Below, in pieces: positions 49,783-59,142 of a stretch of DNA of 64,000 nt. The first letter of the stretch is position 1. Each line of letters starts with the position of its first letter. Below the pieces are notes generated by a model. The model saw only the letters and a program-made list of their open reading frames with translations. It was not told the DNA's origin and searched no databases. A program made the translations under genes and the position numbers. This DNA comes from Neorhizobium sp. (GTDB lineage Bacteria; Pseudomonadota; Alphaproteobacteria; Rhizobiales; Rhizobiaceae): NCBI GenBank assembly GCA_028283725.1, contig JAPWKC010000001.1, positions 124,001 to 188,000 of the forward strand. Reading direction: 5' to 3'.

Positions 49783-51507
49783 CTAATAGAGCCTCAGCCG
49801 CGTTGGCGGTTCGGCATCCTTGTGTTCCTTGACACCGGGATCATCCGGTGGCCTGCCGAAAAATGGAACCGCTTCTTCCTCGATTTCGGTCACATTCTTG
49901 TCGGCAGGGCGCACATTAGGGGAAGCTGGTGCTTTTGCTGCAACAGCGAAGTCGGCTTTCTTTTCCGTTACCGGGTTCGGTCCGGCAGGGGCGGGGCCGG
50001 TCGTTGGCGCGGCTGTCGCGCGCTGGACGTTCCGAGGTGAGGTCTCCAGCACAGGCTTGGCGGTGGCAGCGCTTTTCGCCGCAACCTTTGCCGGGGTCGG
50101 AGCGACCGTTGTTTCGGCCGGCTTTACAGGCGCTGGGCCGGGCGTATTGACCGCGACCGGCGGGAGGTTGGCGATTGCCTGATCGGCAATGACGGAGCCC
50201 TCCTCGATCGGGCCTTCAAGCTGGCCGAACGGCGCTTTCCACTCGAAGGCATCGATACGACCCGTGACCGGAGACACCGGCAGCCATTTTTCCGAGACGA
50301 TGCCGTCGGCGACCCAGGCCGGGTCGCGCGGCGCACGAAGAGCCTGTGCCATCCAGTGGCGGATGCGGCCCTGATCGCCGGTTTCGACTTCCTCGATATC
50401 GGCCAGAATGAGATAGGCGGCCTCGCGGCTATCCATCCGGGCAGCCGCCTCGGCCTTTTCACGGGCCTTTTTCAGGTTATGGGCAGACAGTGCTGCTTCC
50501 GCTACGGCCAGAAGCGATTCGACGTTGTTGGGCCGCAGCGTCTCAAGCTTTTCGGCGCGCTTCAGCCGGTCCAGCGTGCTGTCGCCGCTGCGCGCCGTCA
50601 CATAGGTGCGGGCAACATCCGGGTGCGGACGCAGCTTCCACATGGTCTCAAGAACTGCGGCTGCCTTGCGGACATTGTCCTCGCGCAGGTAGGATTTGGC
50701 CGCGATAACGGCAGCCGGAACGAGATCCTTCGACAATTTGAGCGCCGTCTTGGCATCGTCGCGGGCGCCCTTCGGATCGCCGTCCAGACGCTCGCCGGCC
50801 TTGGCGGTCAGAAGCACGGCCTTCCAGCGGTCGGCCTGACCCTTTTCCATCACACCGGCAGCACGCTGTTGGTCGAGAAGCCTGATGGCATCGTCCCATT
50901 GGCCGGTCTTGCAGCGGGTCTCCAGTGTCGCCTGCGCCGCCCAGGGCAAGTAGGGGGCGTTTTCGACGGCGCGTTCGGCATATTGCCGTGCCGCCTCATC
51001 TGCCCCGAGGCGACGGGCCTCCATGTAAAGGCCGCGCAGGCCGAGTTCTCTGGTTTCCGGATCCTCCGCCATCTGCTCGAACTTGCGCCGTGCGTCGTCA
51101 TGGCGGCCTTCGATCAGGGCTGCCTGCGCTTCGAGAAGATGGATCAGCGGTTCCTGGTCGGCGCTCAAAAGCCCGCGGGTGCGCAGGCTCATCTTGCGGG
51201 CCATGATGGCGTTGCCGGCGCCAGCGGCGATCAGGCCGGTGGACAAGGCCTGATAGCCGCGATCCCGCTTGCGGGCACGAAAATAGCGGCGCACCGAATG
51301 CGGCGAGGTCCAGACGACGCCGATGATCCACCAGAGAAGCATGACGACGGCAACAAGGGCGACCACCATCGTTGCGGCTACCATCACGCTCGTCTCGATC
51401 AGCTGATCCTGCCAGGTGATGGAAATGATGCCGGGACGGTCTGCGAGCCATGAAAAGCCCCAGCCGAGGCCGAGAATGACGAGAAGGAAAATGAAAAGCC
51501 TGACCAT
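49783..51507 (-). CDS. HemY-like TPR membrane protein
   Basis: The 574-residue protein has two N-terminal transmembrane helices (about 3-20 and 38-65) followed by the HemY_N domain (VRRYFRARKRDRGYQALSTG), several TPR-like helix pairs, and a Pro/Ala/Lys-rich disordered tail after about 470. HemY of the hemCDXY cluster is needed for normal haem synthesis, but it is not an enzyme and its role is not settled. It is the fourth gene of hemC-hemD-(mitofilin-like)-hemY. Confidence 0.9.
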   Translation of the reverse strand: MVRLFIFLLVILGLGWGFSWLADRPGIISITWQDQLIETSVMVAATMVVALVAVVMLLWWIIGVVWTSPHSVRRYFRARKRDRGYQALSTGLIAAGAGNAIMARKMSLRTRGLLSADQEPLIHLLEAQAALIEGRHDDARRKFEQMAEDPETRELGLRGLYMEARRLGADEAARQYAERAVENAPYLPWAAQATLETRCKTGQWDDAIRLLDQQRAAGVMEKGQADRWKAVLLTAKAGERLDGDPKGARDDAKTALKLSKDLVPAAVIAAKSYLREDNVRKAAAVLETMWKLRPHPDVARTYVTARSGDSTLDRLKRAEKLETLRPNNVESLLAVAEAALSAHNLKKAREKAEAAARMDSREAAYLILADIEEVETGDQGRIRHWMAQALRAPRDPAWVADGIVSEKWLPVSPVTGRIDAFEWKAPFGQLEGPIEEGSVIADQAIANLPPVAVNTPGPAPVKPAETTVAPTPAKVAAKSAATAKPVLETSPRNVQRATAAPTTGPAPAGPNPVTEKKADFAVAAKAPASPNVRPADKNVTEIEEEAVPFFGRPPDDPGVKEHKDAEPPTRLRLY

Positions 51508-51521
51508 TCGTCCCTACGCCC

Positions 51522-52934
51522 TCAACCGTTCGAGCCGGTAACGGCGCGCGTCAGCGTGCCGCTCACGAGATTTTCTACCTGAATGCGGGCATCGAGCCGC
51601 TGCTTGAAATCGCCGGCGACGGCTTTCGATGCATCGGGAAGCGCCACCCATTCGCGGGACGCGGCTGCCAGATCACCATTCTGCAGCGCATTCTCCACGC
51701 GGGCGACCTTGGCTTCCGGCGTATCACCCTGAACGTCGCCGACACGCCTTACCTTCACGACCGACATGGCCGACGACATCAGCCGGTCGGCGATGCTTGC
51801 ATCGGGGTTCGGCTGGTTGGCCGCTTCGAGCATGGCATCGGCCACCCGCGGAAATTCCTGCTGAAGCGAGATGCGCGAGGGCACGCCGCGGGCTGCGAAG
51901 GGTTGCAGTTGCTGGAGTGCCGGATCATTGCCGGCCACGCTCGCAAACGTGTCGAGTTCGGTCTGGAACGTGCCGCCACGGTCGATCGCCGCCTTGAGGG
52001 CGGCGGCTGCCACGGCACGGGCGACCTGCTGTTCTGGGCCGCGATCGTTGATCCTGGCCTCGGCTTCCGAAAGCCTGCGGCCCAGATCCTGCTCAGCGGT
52101 CGCTGACGCCGCACTTGCGGTTTTCATCGCGGCGATCTGGCTTTGCAGTGCCTGCATCTGGGTCTGCATCTGGTCGGACAGGCCGCTATCGGGCGCTGCT
52201 GCTGCTGCCGGCGGCTGGTTTTTCAAGGCTTCCACTTGCTGGCGAAGACTTGCGATCTGCGACGACAGGGCAGAGGTATCGGTGGCAGGCGCATTATCGG
52301 TTGCCGGTTTTGCACCGGGCAGATAGCCGGCATATTGCATGCTACCCGCAAGTAGAAGCGCCACGATGCCACCGGCGATGCCCGATGCGATCAACGTCGA
52401 TGTTGCAGGGCTCTGGCGCTGCGCCTCTTGCGGTGGCTCTGCGGAAAACGGTTCGGGGGTGGCGCCATACGCGGCCTGCTCCTCGCTTTTCGGCTTCGGA
52501 TGCGAGGGCTCGTCGAAGGCCGGCTGTTCGGTAGAGGCCGCCTCCTCTACAGGTGATGCGTCGCTCTTGTTTGCTTCTGCATGGCTCTCGTCAGCTGCAA
52601 AAGCGTGCCTGTCGTGTTCAGCTTCAGCGGTCTCGGACGCAACTGCTTCCGTAGCGAACGGCTCTTCAAGAGACGGAGCATCGACGGCCGAGGCCGGCTT
52701 GTCTGCCATATCGGATGCGGTTGAGACGTCGTCGGCTCCGGTTCCTGGCGCAGAAACGGCTGCGTCGGTGTCCTGCGCTTCCGGCTCGATCTTTTTGCCT
52801 TGGGCCGTCTCAGGTTCGTCCGTGTCATTGCTGCGGACAGGCTCGGCAACAAGGCCAACCTCTTCTGCGGTGAGATCGATCGTCACCGGCTCCTTAGCTG
52901 ACCTTGAACGGCGGGGTGGTGTTTCGGGGACCAT
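51522..52934 (-). CDS. mitofilin-like (COG4223) membrane protein
   Basis: The 470-residue protein lies between hemD and the hemY-like gene. It begins with an acidic, Glu-, Ala- and Ser-rich disordered region (about 1-170). A single transmembrane helix follows (TLIASGIAGGIVALLLAGSM), then a coiled coil (SSQIASLRQQVEALKNQ) and a helical C-terminal domain. This is the architecture of bacterial relatives of mitochondrial Mic60/mitofilin, which shape inner membranes. The start at 52934 has GAGG five bases upstream; 52952 is an alternative. Earlier in-frame methionines lack support. Confidence 0.85.
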   Translation of the reverse strand: MVPETPPRRSRSAKEPVTIDLTAEEVGLVAEPVRSNDTDEPETAQGKKIEPEAQDTDAAVSAPGTGADDVSTASDMADKPASAVDAPSLEEPFATEAVASETAEAEHDRHAFAADESHAEANKSDASPVEEAASTEQPAFDEPSHPKPKSEEQAAYGATPEPFSAEPPQEAQRQSPATSTLIASGIAGGIVALLLAGSMQYAGYLPGAKPATDNAPATDTSALSSQIASLRQQVEALKNQPPAAAAAPDSGLSDQMQTQMQALQSQIAAMKTASAASATAEQDLGRRLSEAEARINDRGPEQQVARAVAAAALKAAIDRGGTFQTELDTFASVAGNDPALQQLQPFAARGVPSRISLQQEFPRVADAMLEAANQPNPDASIADRLMSSAMSVVKVRRVGDVQGDTPEAKVARVENALQNGDLAAASREWVALPDASKAVAGDFKQRLDARIQVENLVSGTLTRAVTGSNG

Positions 52935-53046
52935 CTCGACCTCTTCCTGCATGCTTTCGGAGAAAAGTAGTCGGTGGGGGGATGGAAGGAAAGGGGCAGG
53001 CGGGATTTTGACGTCGCGTGATCGGCCGGACGAGTGCGAAACAGGC

Positions 53047-53790
53047 TCAGAGAAGGCGGAAAAGATGCTCTTCGTCAGGTTGTTCGGCAATCATGGCGTG
53101 CCGCCGGAACGTGTCGGGTATGGCGGTCGCAACGGCGTCGCTGAGGCACAGGAAGCGCATCGATGCCAGCGCTTCTCCATGGGTTTCCGCTGCCGTGAAA
53201 AAGAGCCTCGCCGTCTCCTTCGAATAGAGAAGAACGGCCGACGGTTCTTGTCCGGTATTATCGCGATCACCACCAGCGATGCCGGTCAGAGCGTGACGAA
53301 GGGTCGCTGCGGCGTGGTTCGTCGGGATCATTTCGTAGATCTCGGCAGTCCGGAAGCCGATGCCTCGTGCTGCAAGGCCGTTTTCGAAATGCGGGGAACG
53401 CGGCTTTCCGGCGAGATAGAGAAGCGGCGCCGTCATATCAGACCGCCGATGGCCGGCGGCAATTTCGGCGAGTTGCTCGCCGGATCCGCCGCCATCCACA
53501 ACCTGTTCGAAGCCGATGGCGGTTGCCGCTTCGGCGGTCGCCTTGCCGACGGCAAGAACGGGTGTGGAGCGATGGCTTGCGAGTGCCGCGCCGAGATGGG
53601 CGAGCGTGCGGATGGCTTCGGCGCTGGTCATGGCAAGCGCCGAATGCCGTGCCCGCAGTGCCGCGATGGCCGCATCCGGCTTATGGACCGGCTGGCTCAT
53701 CGGCAAGAGCACAGGCGCATGGCCAAGTTCGACCAGCCGGGCTGCCGTCCGGCGGGCCGACAATTCGGGGCGGGTGACGACGACCCGCAT
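53047..53790 (-). CDS. hemD: uroporphyrinogen-III synthase
   Basis: HemD closes hydroxymethylbilane with inversion of ring D to uroporphyrinogen III, the branch point to haem, siroheme and cobalamin. The 247-residue protein is weakly conserved, as normal for HemD, but has MRVVVTRPELSA at the start, VLAVGKATAEAA in the centre and VLLYSKETARLFF near the end. It lies 4 bases after hemC. The start at 53790 excludes an N-terminal extension that would overlap hemC in another frame. Confidence 0.9.
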   Translation of the reverse strand: MRVVVTRPELSARRTAARLVELGHAPVLLPMSQPVHKPDAAIAALRARHSALAMTSAEAIRTLAHLGAALASHRSTPVLAVGKATAEAATAIGFEQVVDGGGSGEQLAEIAAGHRRSDMTAPLLYLAGKPRSPHFENGLAARGIGFRTAEIYEMIPTNHAAATLRHALTGIAGGDRDNTGQEPSAVLLYSKETARLFFTAAETHGEALASMRFLCLSDAVATAIPDTFRRHAMIAEQPDEEHLFRLL

Positions 53791-53794
53791 CGGA

Positions 53795-54724
53795 TCAGCT
53801 CCAGCTTTCGAAGAAACCGGTGCCGGCGGTGGCGCGGATCGCTTCGCCCGCCTTACGGCCGAGCGTTTCCGCCTCTTTGCGCTTGCCTTCCACCGAGATC
53901 GTGTGTTCCGTGCGGCCATCGGGCGTCAGGATGAGGCCGGAAAAGATCAGATGCTCGCCTTCTGCGCGGGCATAACCGCCGATCGGGGTGCGACAGGAGC
54001 CGTCGAGGGCTCCGAGGAAGGCGCGCTCGCAGGAAACGGCATCGAAGGTGAGGGCATCGTTGATCGGCGCAATCAGCGCATCGGTGCGCGGATCGCCGAT
54101 CCGGCTTTCGACGCAGATGGCACCCTGAGCCGGGGCTGGCGGGAAATCTGCCGGATCGAGCAGTTCGGTTGCGACCTCCTGCTTGCCGAGGCGGCGAAGG
54201 CCTGCATAGGCGAGAAGCGTGGCATCCACCTGACCTTCGTCGAGTTTGCGCAGGCGGGTTTCGACCGCGCCGCGGAAGATCGTGACGGTAATGTCTGGGC
54301 GGGCGCGACGGATCAGTGCCTGCCGGCGCAACGAGGCAGAGCCGACAGTTGCGCCATCCGGCAGCGTCATCAGGCTGGGCGCCGAGCGGCCGATCAGGGC
54401 GTCACGCACGTCCTCGCGCGGCAGATAGGCAGAAATATAGAGCCCGTCCGGCAGTTTCGTCGGCATGTCCTTCGAGGAATGGACGGCGAAATCCAGGGCG
54501 CCGGAGGCAAGCTGCTCTTCCAGTTCCTGGGTGAACAGGCCCTTGCCGCCGATCTCGCTCAAGGCGCGGTCGGTGATGCGGTCGCCGGCGGTGGACAGGA
54601 CGACGATTTCGAACATTTCCTCCGGCAGGCCGTGTGCCGCCATCAGCCGAGAGCGGGTCTCGTGGGCCTGCGCAAGCGCCAGCGGGCTGCCGCGCGTGCC
54701 GATGCGGAAAGGTTTTGTTTGCAT
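53795..54724 (-). CDS. hemC: hydroxymethylbilane synthase (porphobilinogen deaminase)
   Basis: HemC joins four porphobilinogens into hydroxymethylbilane. The 309-residue protein has [13 protein letters not shown], the substrate-binding VHSSKDMPT, and the cysteine C244 in [11 protein letters not shown] that carries the dipyrromethane cofactor. The start [13 protein letters not shown] is that of relatives; an ATG three codons earlier is possible. It is divergent from tsaD, with only 70 bases between start codons, so promoters must overlap. Confidence 0.95.
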   Translation of the reverse strand: MQTKPFRIGTRGSPLALAQAHETRSRLMAAHGLPEEMFEIVVLSTAGDRITDRALSEIGGKGLFTQELEEQLASGALDFAVHSSKDMPTKLPDGLYISAYLPREDVRDALIGRSAPSLMTLPDGATVGSASLRRQALIRRARPDITVTIFRGAVETRLRKLDEGQVDATLLAYAGLRRLGKQEVATELLDPADFPPAPAQGAICVESRIGDPRTDALIAPINDALTFDAVSCERAFLGALDGSCRTPIGGYARAEGEHLIFSGLILTPDGRTEHTISVEGKRKEAETLGRKAGEAIRATAGTGFFESWS

Positions 54725-54794
54725 CCGTGTCATTCCGTTGTTACCGGAAGCTCCAGTAAACCTGTTTCCTTTACCTCGCAATCGACGATGGAAC

Positions 54795-55892
54795 ATGAGC
54801 GCATTTCTTCGCATCCTCGGCATTGAGACAAGCTGCGACGAGACGGCCGCGGCCGTCGTCGCGCGCCATGAGGATGGTCGCGGCGAGATCCTGTCCGATG
54901 TCGTGTTCTCGCAGCTCGACGAGCACAGCCTTTATGGCGGTGTCGTGCCGGAGATTGCCGCGCGCGCCCATGTGGAGGCGCTGGACGGTCTTGTCGAGGA
55001 AGCGCTGCAGCGGGCCGGCGTGACGCTGGCCGATATCGATGCGGTGGCGGCCACGGCCGGTCCGGGATTGATCGGCGGCCTGCTTGTCGGGCTGATGACC
55101 GGCAAGGCGATCGCGCGGGCGGCGGGCAAGCCGCTTCTGGCGATCAACCATCTCGAAGGCCATGCGCTGACGGCGCGGCTGACCGACGGGCTTTCCTTCC
55201 CCTATCTCATGCTTCTCGTTTCCGGCGGGCATACGCAGCTGGTTCTGGTGCGCGGTGTCGGCGAATACGAGCGCTGGGGCACGACGATCGACGATGCGCT
55301 GGGCGAGGCCTTCGACAAGACGGCCAAGCTGCTCGGTCTCCCCTATCCGGGCGGGCCGGCCGTGGAACGTGCGGCGCAGACCGGCAATCCCGATCGCTTC
55401 GATCTGCCGCGACCGCTCGTCGGCGAGGCACGGCTCGATTTCTCCTTCTCCGGCCTGAAGACGGCCGTGAGGCAGGCGGCGACCGAGATCGCGCCGCTCA
55501 CCGATCAGGATGTCGCGGATATTTGCGCCTCGTTCCAGAAGGCGATCTCGCGGACGTTGCGGGACCGGATCGGCCGCGGCCTCCAGCGCTTCAAGGCGGA
55601 GTTCGGCCATCTCGACGTCGATCCGGCGCTGGTGGTTGCCGGCGGTGTCGCCGCCAATCAGGAAATCCGCCGCACGCTGCAGGCGCTTTGCCTCGAACAC
55701 GGTTTCCGCTTCATCGCGCCGCCGCTGAAACTCTGCACCGACAATGCGGCGATGATCGCCTGGGCGGGTCTCGAGCGCATGGCAGAGGATCTGCCGCAAG
55801 ACGGGCTTGACGTTGCGCCGCGCTCGCGCTGGCCGCTTGACGCCCAGGCGCAGGCGCTACTGGGTTCCGGCAAGCGCGGAGCCAAGGCATGA
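54795..55892 (+). CDS. tsaD: tRNA N6-adenosine threonylcarbamoyltransferase
   Basis: TsaD transfers threonylcarbamoyl to A37 of ANN-reading tRNAs, with TsaB and TsaE. The 365-residue ASKHA protein has the start [15 protein letters not shown], the metal-binding H119 and H123 in NHLEGHA, and nucleotide-binding segments [10 protein letters not shown] and [12 protein letters not shown]. It is divergent from hemC. Its stop overlaps the gpsA start by 4 bases (ATGA). It makes the t6A on which the MtaB enzyme encoded at 8.8 kb acts. Confidence 0.96.
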   Translation: MSAFLRILGIETSCDETAAAVVARHEDGRGEILSDVVFSQLDEHSLYGGVVPEIAARAHVEALDGLVEEALQRAGVTLADIDAVAATAGPGLIGGLLVGLMTGKAIARAAGKPLLAINHLEGHALTARLTDGLSFPYLMLLVSGGHTQLVLVRGVGEYERWGTTIDDALGEAFDKTAKLLGLPYPGGPAVERAAQTGNPDRFDLPRPLVGEARLDFSFSGLKTAVRQAATEIAPLTDQDVADICASFQKAISRTLRDRIGRGLQRFKAEFGHLDVDPALVVAGGVAANQEIRRTLQALCLEHGFRFIAPPLKLCTDNAAMIAWAGLERMAEDLPQDGLDVAPRSRWPLDAQAQALLGSGKRGAKA

Positions 55893-56890
55893 GCGGGGGT
55901 GTGGAGCATGCGGCCGGCGGCATCGCGGTCATCGGCGCCGGGGCATTCGGCACCGCACTTGCCTGCGTCGCTGCGCTCGACGGGCGCCATAAGGTGACGC
56001 TGATCGGCCGGCATCCGACGCTGATGGCGGATCTCGAAAACGACCGGGTTCACAATGCGGCCCTTCCGGGCGTGCAGCTTCCCGATGTCTTACAGTTCAG
56101 TGCCGAGCCTCAAGCCCTCTCCGGCGCCGATATCGTGCTTTTCGCCATGCCGTCTCAGGCCCATGCGGATGCGGCACGGCATTACGGCCCTTATCTTGCC
56201 GACAGAGCGGTCGTCGTGACCTGCGCCAAGGGGATCGACCGGGCATCGGACCGGCTGTTGACCGACGTTTTGTCGAAGGAATTGCCGCGCCATGCGGTGG
56301 CCGCTCTTTCTGGGCCGGGCTTTGCGGCTGATATCGCCCGCGGTCTCCCGACTGCAATGGTGGTCGCTGCCCCCGATATGGCGCTGGCAGAACGGCTGGC
56401 GCAGGATCTTTCGACCCGGACATTTCGGCTCTATGCCTCGACCGACAGGATCGGCGTGCAGCTCGGCGGTGCGCTGAAAAACGTGCTGGCGATCGCTTGC
56501 GGTATCGTCGAAGGCGCGGGGCTTGGTGAATCTGCCCGAGCGGCGTTGATTTCCCGCGGACTTGCGGAAATGTCGCGGCTCGTGGAAGCGATGGGCGGCA
56601 AGGCGGATACGGTGCGTGGCTTGTCGGGCCTCGGCGATCTCGTTCTGACCGGCACCAGCCATCAATCGCGCAACCTGCGCTTCGGCATTGCGCTCGGGCA
56701 GGGCGGCGATAAAGCTGGCGGCACCACGCTTGTCGAAGGCGCGCTTGCCGCTTCGGTTGCCGCCCGGCTTGGCCAAAGCCTTTCCGTCGAGATGCCGATT
56801 ACCGCTGCGGTGGCTGCGATCATCGACGGCCGGCTCGGCGTTCACGCCGCCATGGAGCGGCTGATGACCCGGCCGATCACCACCGAATAG
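55889..56890 (+). CDS. gpsA: glycerol-3-phosphate dehydrogenase [NAD(P)+]
   Basis: GpsA reduces dihydroxyacetone phosphate to sn-glycerol 3-phosphate for phospholipid synthesis. The 333-residue protein has the dinucleotide-binding [13 protein letters not shown], the segment [24 protein letters not shown] and the catalytic lysine region [16 protein letters not shown]. Start in an ATGA overlap with tsaD. Confidence 0.96.
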   Translation: MSGGVEHAAGGIAVIGAGAFGTALACVAALDGRHKVTLIGRHPTLMADLENDRVHNAALPGVQLPDVLQFSAEPQALSGADIVLFAMPSQAHADAARHYGPYLADRAVVVTCAKGIDRASDRLLTDVLSKELPRHAVAALSGPGFAADIARGLPTAMVVAAPDMALAERLAQDLSTRTFRLYASTDRIGVQLGGALKNVLAIACGIVEGAGLGESARAALISRGLAEMSRLVEAMGGKADTVRGLSGLGDLVLTGTSHQSRNLRFGIALGQGGDKAGGTTLVEGALAASVAARLGQSLSVEMPITAAVAAIIDGRLGVHAAMERLMTRPITTE

Positions 56891-56922
56891 AGCTCAGACG
56901 ATTTCATCCAAGGAGAAAACCA

Positions 56923-57213
56923 ATGCTGTTTGCCTTCCTTTGCACCGACAAGCCCGACCATCTCCACGTCCGCATGGACACGCGTCCGGCACATGTCGAG
57001 CACCTGAACGCGCTCAATACCGCAGGCACGCTGAAATTCGCCGGCCCCTTCCTCGATGACGCGGGCAAGCCGAATGGCAGCCTCGTGGTTGTCGAGGCCG
57101 AGGATATCGCGGCGGCCCGCACGATTGCCGAAGCGGATCCCTACTATCTCGCCGGCCTGTTCGAGAGCGTTCAGGTGAAGCCGTGGAACTGGGTGTTCAA
57201 CAAGCCGGAGTGA
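56923..57213 (+). CDS. YciI-family protein
   Basis: The 96-residue protein has the YciI fold (LFAFLCTDKPDHLHVRMDTR, VEHLNALNTAGTLKFAGPFL), with the conserved histidine and aspartate of a possible ferredoxin-like active site. GGAG precedes the ATG. It follows gpsA by 32 bases and precedes the EVE-domain gene by 10, so it is probably in the tsaD operon. The function is not known. Confidence 0.9.
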   Translation: MLFAFLCTDKPDHLHVRMDTRPAHVEHLNALNTAGTLKFAGPFLDDAGKPNGSLVVVEAEDIAAARTIAEADPYYLAGLFESVQVKPWNWVFNKPE

Positions 57214-57223
57214 GGCATAAAGC

Positions 57224-57664
57224 ATGGCCTACTGGCTTTACAAATCCGAGCCGAATGTCTGGTCCTGGGCGCAGCAGAAGGCCAAGGGCGAAGTCGGCGA
57301 GGAATGGACCGGCGTTCGCAACTATCTGGCGCGCAACAACATGCGGGCGATGAAGATCGGCGATAAAGGCTTCTTCTACCACTCTAACGAGGGGTTGGAG
57401 ATCGTCGGCATCGTCGAGGTCTGCGCGCTGTCACATCCGGATTCGAGCGCCAAGGGCGATCCGAAATGGGATTGCGTCGATATCCGCGCCGTGGCCGATA
57501 TCCCGAAACCGGTGACGCTGAAGGATATCAAGGCCAATCCGCGGTTCGAGAAGATGTCGCTGGTCACGTCCATGCGGCTTTCGGTGCAGCCGGTAACGGA
57601 AGACGAATATCTCGATATCTGCCGTCTCGGCGGGCTCGATAACCCGCCGCGTTCGCCGGGCTGA
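57224..57664 (+). CDS. EVE domain (PUA-like) protein
   Basis: The 146-residue EVE-domain protein starts YWLYKSEPNVWSWAQ and has the family ARNNMRAMKIGDKGFFYHS and PKWDCVDIRAV. EVE domains have a PUA-like aromatic cage that reads modified bases in RNA or DNA. This is the short, stand-alone housekeeping type, and its context (next to tsaD, gpsA and yciI) does not point to a defence system. The ligand here is unknown. Confidence 0.92.
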   Translation: MAYWLYKSEPNVWSWAQQKAKGEVGEEWTGVRNYLARNNMRAMKIGDKGFFYHSNEGLEIVGIVEVCALSHPDSSAKGDPKWDCVDIRAVADIPKPVTLKDIKANPRFEKMSLVTSMRLSVQPVTEDEYLDICRLGGLDNPPRSPG

Positions 57665-57669
57665 CGGTC

Positions 57670-58314
57670 GTGAAGACCGATCCCCGGACCTTCATCCTTC
57701 AAAATACCGAGCGCATGCGGCCGCCGCATGTGCCGGAGATCGAGCTTCATCTCGCCAGCGAGGCGCATGAACTCTGGTTGAAGACGCAGGAGGATCTGCA
57801 GGAGATCGGCCTGCCGCCGCCGTTCTGGGCCTTCGCCTGGGCCGGCGGGCAGGGGCTTGCCCGCTACGTGCTCGATCATCCCGAAATCGTTGCCGGCAAG
57901 CGCGTCATCGATTTCGCCAGCGGCTCCGGTCTGGTGGCGATTGCTGCGGCAAAGGCCGGTGCTATCGCGGTGATGGCCGCCGATATCGATCCGTGGACCA
58001 AGGCTGCGGTCGTCATCAATGCAGCGGCGAACGGTGTTTCCCTCCAGTTTACCGGTGAAAACCAGATCGGTCGGCAGGTCGATGCCGATGTCATTCTTGC
58101 CGGTGACGTGTTCTATGACCGGGATTTTGCCGCAGCGATCGTGCCCTGGTTCGAGCGTCTGGCGCTTGCGGGCAAGACGGTGATCGTTGGCGATCCCGGC
58201 CGCAGCTATTGCCCTAAGGAGCGGTTGACGTCACTGGCGGTCTATCAGGTGCCGGTAACGCGGGCGCTGGAGGACAGCGAGGTGAAGACGACGACGGTCT
58301 GGCGTTTCGGCTGA
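57670..58314 (+). CDS. ETF-beta/ribosomal-protein lysine methyltransferase-like protein
   Basis: The 214-residue SAM-dependent methyltransferase has PPFWAFAWAGGQGLARYVLD, the SAM-binding VIDFASGSGLVAIAAAKAG, and DVFYDRDFAA where the family has its post-II motif. It resembles the METTL20 (ETFBKMT) group, whose bacterial member in Agrobacterium is known to methylate lysines of ETF beta and L7/L12. That function is inferred here. The start is a GTG five bases after the EVE stop. Confidence 0.84.
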   Translation: MKTDPRTFILQNTERMRPPHVPEIELHLASEAHELWLKTQEDLQEIGLPPPFWAFAWAGGQGLARYVLDHPEIVAGKRVIDFASGSGLVAIAAAKAGAIAVMAADIDPWTKAAVVINAAANGVSLQFTGENQIGRQVDADVILAGDVFYDRDFAAAIVPWFERLALAGKTVIVGDPGRSYCPKERLTSLAVYQVPVTRALEDSEVKTTTVWRFG

Positions 58315-58335
58315 CCGTGTGTCCTGCGACGCTCC

Positions 58336-58857
58336 TTACTGGCCGCCGCGGATGACGCAGACGCCATTTTCGTAGGAGCAGGCGTTTCTGGGCGCAAACG
58401 GGTTGCCCGAGGCCATGGCCTGCTCGACGTCGATGATCTTGGCTTTCGGCGCGAGCACCGTTGCCGGGTCCTGCGCCTGCGGCGCCCAGCCATAGCCGTC
58501 CCGCATGAAATAGATGCCGTTGCCGCGATCGCGGGTCACGTCCAGATTTCCCACGTAAGTGCCGAGGCCGCCGATGATGGAAATCGAATTTCCATAGACG
58601 TCGCGGCTGCGGTTGCCGTGATAGCCGCCGCTTCCTGTGTCATTGCCGGCTGCCAGCCGTGAGGAGCGGGACAGTTCCGACGGACGGTTGTGGCGGCCGT
58701 CGCCATGCCTATCCCAGCGGTTGTTTTCGACCGCATGCTGGCGATGATGGTGAGATTCGCTGCGGGGTGCCAAGCGATCGCGCGCCTCCGCGCTGCCTGC
58801 CGCGATGGCGACGAGTGCGGTTGCGAAGAGAATGGACGGCAATCGTATCGCTATCAT
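58336..58857 (-). CDS. secreted protein of unknown function
   Basis: The 173-residue protein has a signal peptide (about 1-25, cleavage after SAEA) and then a His-, Asn-, Arg- and Ser-rich region (HHHRQHAVENNRWDRHGDGR). A conserved-looking C-terminal half follows with GNGIYFMRDGYGW and two cysteines in NACSYENGVCVIRGG, which may form a periplasmic disulphide. I recognise no family. A CtrA-type box lies 22-37 bases before its start codon. Confidence 0.75.
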   Translation of the reverse strand: MIAIRLPSILFATALVAIAAGSAEARDRLAPRSESHHHRQHAVENNRWDRHGDGRHNRPSELSRSSRLAAGNDTGSGGYHGNRSRDVYGNSISIIGGLGTYVGNLDVTRDRGNGIYFMRDGYGWAPQAQDPATVLAPKAKIIDVEQAMASGNPFAPRNACSYENGVCVIRGGQ

Positions 58858-58878
58858 GGCGACCTCCGGCAGGCGTGG

Positions 58879-58894
58879 TTAACAATAGGTTAAC
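58879..58894. promoter_or_regulatory. CtrA-type box upstream of secreted protein gene
   Basis: TTAA (58879-58882), seven bases, TTAAC (58890-58894) match TTAA-N7-TTAAC exactly, and as the flanks read GGTTAAC-AATA-GGTTAAC the pattern also matches on the other strand. A third GGTTAAC is at 58944-58950. The site overlaps the probable promoter or leader of the minus-strand gene at 58857. It lies about 250 bases from sdhC. Confidence 0.6.
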
Positions 58895-59001
58895 ACGTTG
58901 AGCGCGCAAGGGATGCAGTGATTGCGAAATCTTTAATAAATATGGTTAACGGGGCAAATCGGCGTCAAAGAGTGTTGCCTTGCCAAGGACACAATCGATT
59001 A

Positions 59002-59022
59002 AATTCGGAATCACTCCGAATT
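59002..59022. promoter_or_regulatory. inverted repeat upstream of sdhC
   Basis: AATTCGGA (59002-59009) and TCCGAATT (59015-59022) form a perfect 8-bp inverted repeat with a 5-base spacer, about 120 bases before sdhC. The 21-bp size is typical of an operator for a dimeric regulator. The regulator is not identified. No T-tract follows. Confidence 0.5.
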
Positions 59023-59142
59023 GTTCTTGTCGTCCGACATTCGTGAGATTAAACCACGCGAATGATGCGATGCACATTTCTTCGGCACGGTGCATCGCCG
59101 GGCGCTCGCCCGCTCTTTTGCATATGACGCCGCGAGGTTCTG

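Noticed and set aside
57224..57664. EVE-domain gene as part of a defence island
   Set aside because: It is the stand-alone housekeeping form in a tsaD-gpsA-yciI context, with no nuclease or restriction gene nearby.
58933..58950. A further CtrA box in TTAATAAATATGGTTAAC
   Set aside because: The spacing between the TTAA elements is nine bases, not seven.
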